From the NCBI GenBank assembly GCA_000435535.1, contig FR884492.1, positions 1 to 6,332 on the forward strand: DNA of 6,332 nucleotides, in the 5' to 3' direction. The position numbers were made by a program, and so were the translations under genes. Shown in pieces: positions 5,724-6,332 of this stretch. The notes beneath the pieces are model-generated. The model was not told the origin of the DNA. It made no database searches and saw only the letters and a program-made list of their open reading frames with translations. This stretch comes from Clostridium sp. CAG:575 (lineage in GTDB: Bacteria > Bacillota > Clostridia > TANB77 > CAG-508). Every line of letters starts with the position of its first letter. Position 1 is the first letter of the stretch.

Positions 5724-6332
5724 ATGAAAGATAAATTAAAAAACATAAGAAAAATAATAACTGAAAAAAAGTTTAAATATATATACTTTTTTTGTTTAAT
5801 ATTAAGTATACAATTTGTATTAGGGTATCAGTTACAAAAATTTGAGTATACAGCAAAAAATGGAGTAGGAGTATTAATAAACATTATTAGTATTATTGTT
5901 TTAAGTATTGTTTTAACAATAATAGTGTATATAGGAAAATATATAATAAAACATGTAAAAGAAAAAAGACAGATAAAAGATAAAAAAGCAAGGAATAATA
6001 ATGAAAAACGAACAAATAATTTAAGTATTATGTATTTTTTAATAATTATATTATGTTGGATGCCAGCATTTTTTGCATTTTGCCCAGCAATTTTAAATTA
6101 TGATGGACCATCTCAAATTATAGCTTATATTGTTGCTAGTGAAAGAATGACAACACAGCAACCAATTATTTCTACATTAATGATGGTAAGTTTTTTTGAA
6201 TTTGGAATTAAAGTATTAGGTTCATCAACATTAGGAATGATGTGTTTTTCATTATTTCAAATGTGCTTTATGGCAGGAGTATTTGCTTATACAGTTAATT
6301 TTGTATGGAAAGAAACGGATAATAAAGTAATA
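5724..6332 (+). CDS. Multi-pass membrane protein, DUF6020-like, C-terminus cut off by window edge
   Basis: An open frame of 203 codons runs from ATG 5724 to the right edge. TGGAGA (5712-5717) lies about seven bases before the ATG as a ribosome binding site. The N-terminus is basic. Hydrophobic segments appear at about residues 19-36, 48-71 and 101-123, with a Lys/Arg-rich loop at about 72-97 that is likely cytoplasmic, and another hydrophobic stretch near 165-192. After the third segment comes PAFFAFCPAILNYDGPSQ, followed by a QQPIISTLMM stretch. This resembles the YPG..NYDG..Q and HHP..HTLL pattern I recall from DUF6020 proteins of Clostridia, which look like polytopic GT-C-type glycosyltransferases. 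That family call is from memory of the pattern and is moderate. Enzyme activity is not shown. The histidines expected in the second motif are glutamines here. The gene follows the probable terminator after mutL and may be an independent unit. Confidence 0.75.
   Translation, partial: MKDKLKNIRKIITEKKFKYIYFFCLILSIQFVLGYQLQKFEYTAKNGVGVLINIISIIVLSIVLTIIVYIGKYIIKHVKEKRQIKDKKARNNNEKRTNNLSIMYFLIIILCWMPAFFAFCPAILNYDGPSQIIAYIVASERMTTQQPIISTLMMVSFFEFGIKVLGSSTLGMMCFSLFQMCFMAGVFAYTVNFVWKETDNKVI

Overview
The DNA is very AT-rich and its coding regions favour A/T-ending codons. Strong AGGAGG-type ribosome binding sites and near-consensus sigma-A promoters with 17-base spacers are visible. This suggests a low-GC Firmicute, most likely a member of the Clostridia. 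The proteins agree: a TetR-regulated FtsX-type ABC exporter, an endonuclease-type MutL, and a DUF6020-like membrane protein. I cannot name a genus from the sequence.

Layout. (1) Bases 1-561, minus strand: a TetR/AcrR-family regulator that runs off the left edge, probably lacking only its last few residues. (2) Bases 562-743: a divergent control region. It has one strong promoter facing each way. A long interrupted inverted repeat contains both -35 boxes, extra copies of its half-sites lie over the rightward promoter, and a separate perfect palindrome sits in the regulator's leader. (3) Bases 744-3817, plus strand: a two-gene ABC exporter, made of an ATPase of the LolD/MacB type and a large permease with two FtsX-like halves. 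(4) Bases 3817-5577: mutL, whose ATG shares one base with the permease stop codon. (5) Bases 5578-5723: a probable AT-rich terminator, then a weak promoter candidate. (6) Bases 5724-6332: the N-terminal part of a multi-pass membrane protein that runs off the right edge.

How the parts fit. The simplest reading is that the TetR-like protein represses itself and the divergent exporter operon, with release by a ligand that is probably an exporter substrate or a related molecule. The mismatch-repair gene mutL is tightly coupled to the permease and has no obvious promoter of its own or neighbouring mutS. Part of its expression may therefore follow the exporter's regulation. That linkage and the compact divergent operator are the most interesting features. 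I see no mobile element, CRISPR array, rRNA or tRNA, and nothing clearly representing a wholly new system.
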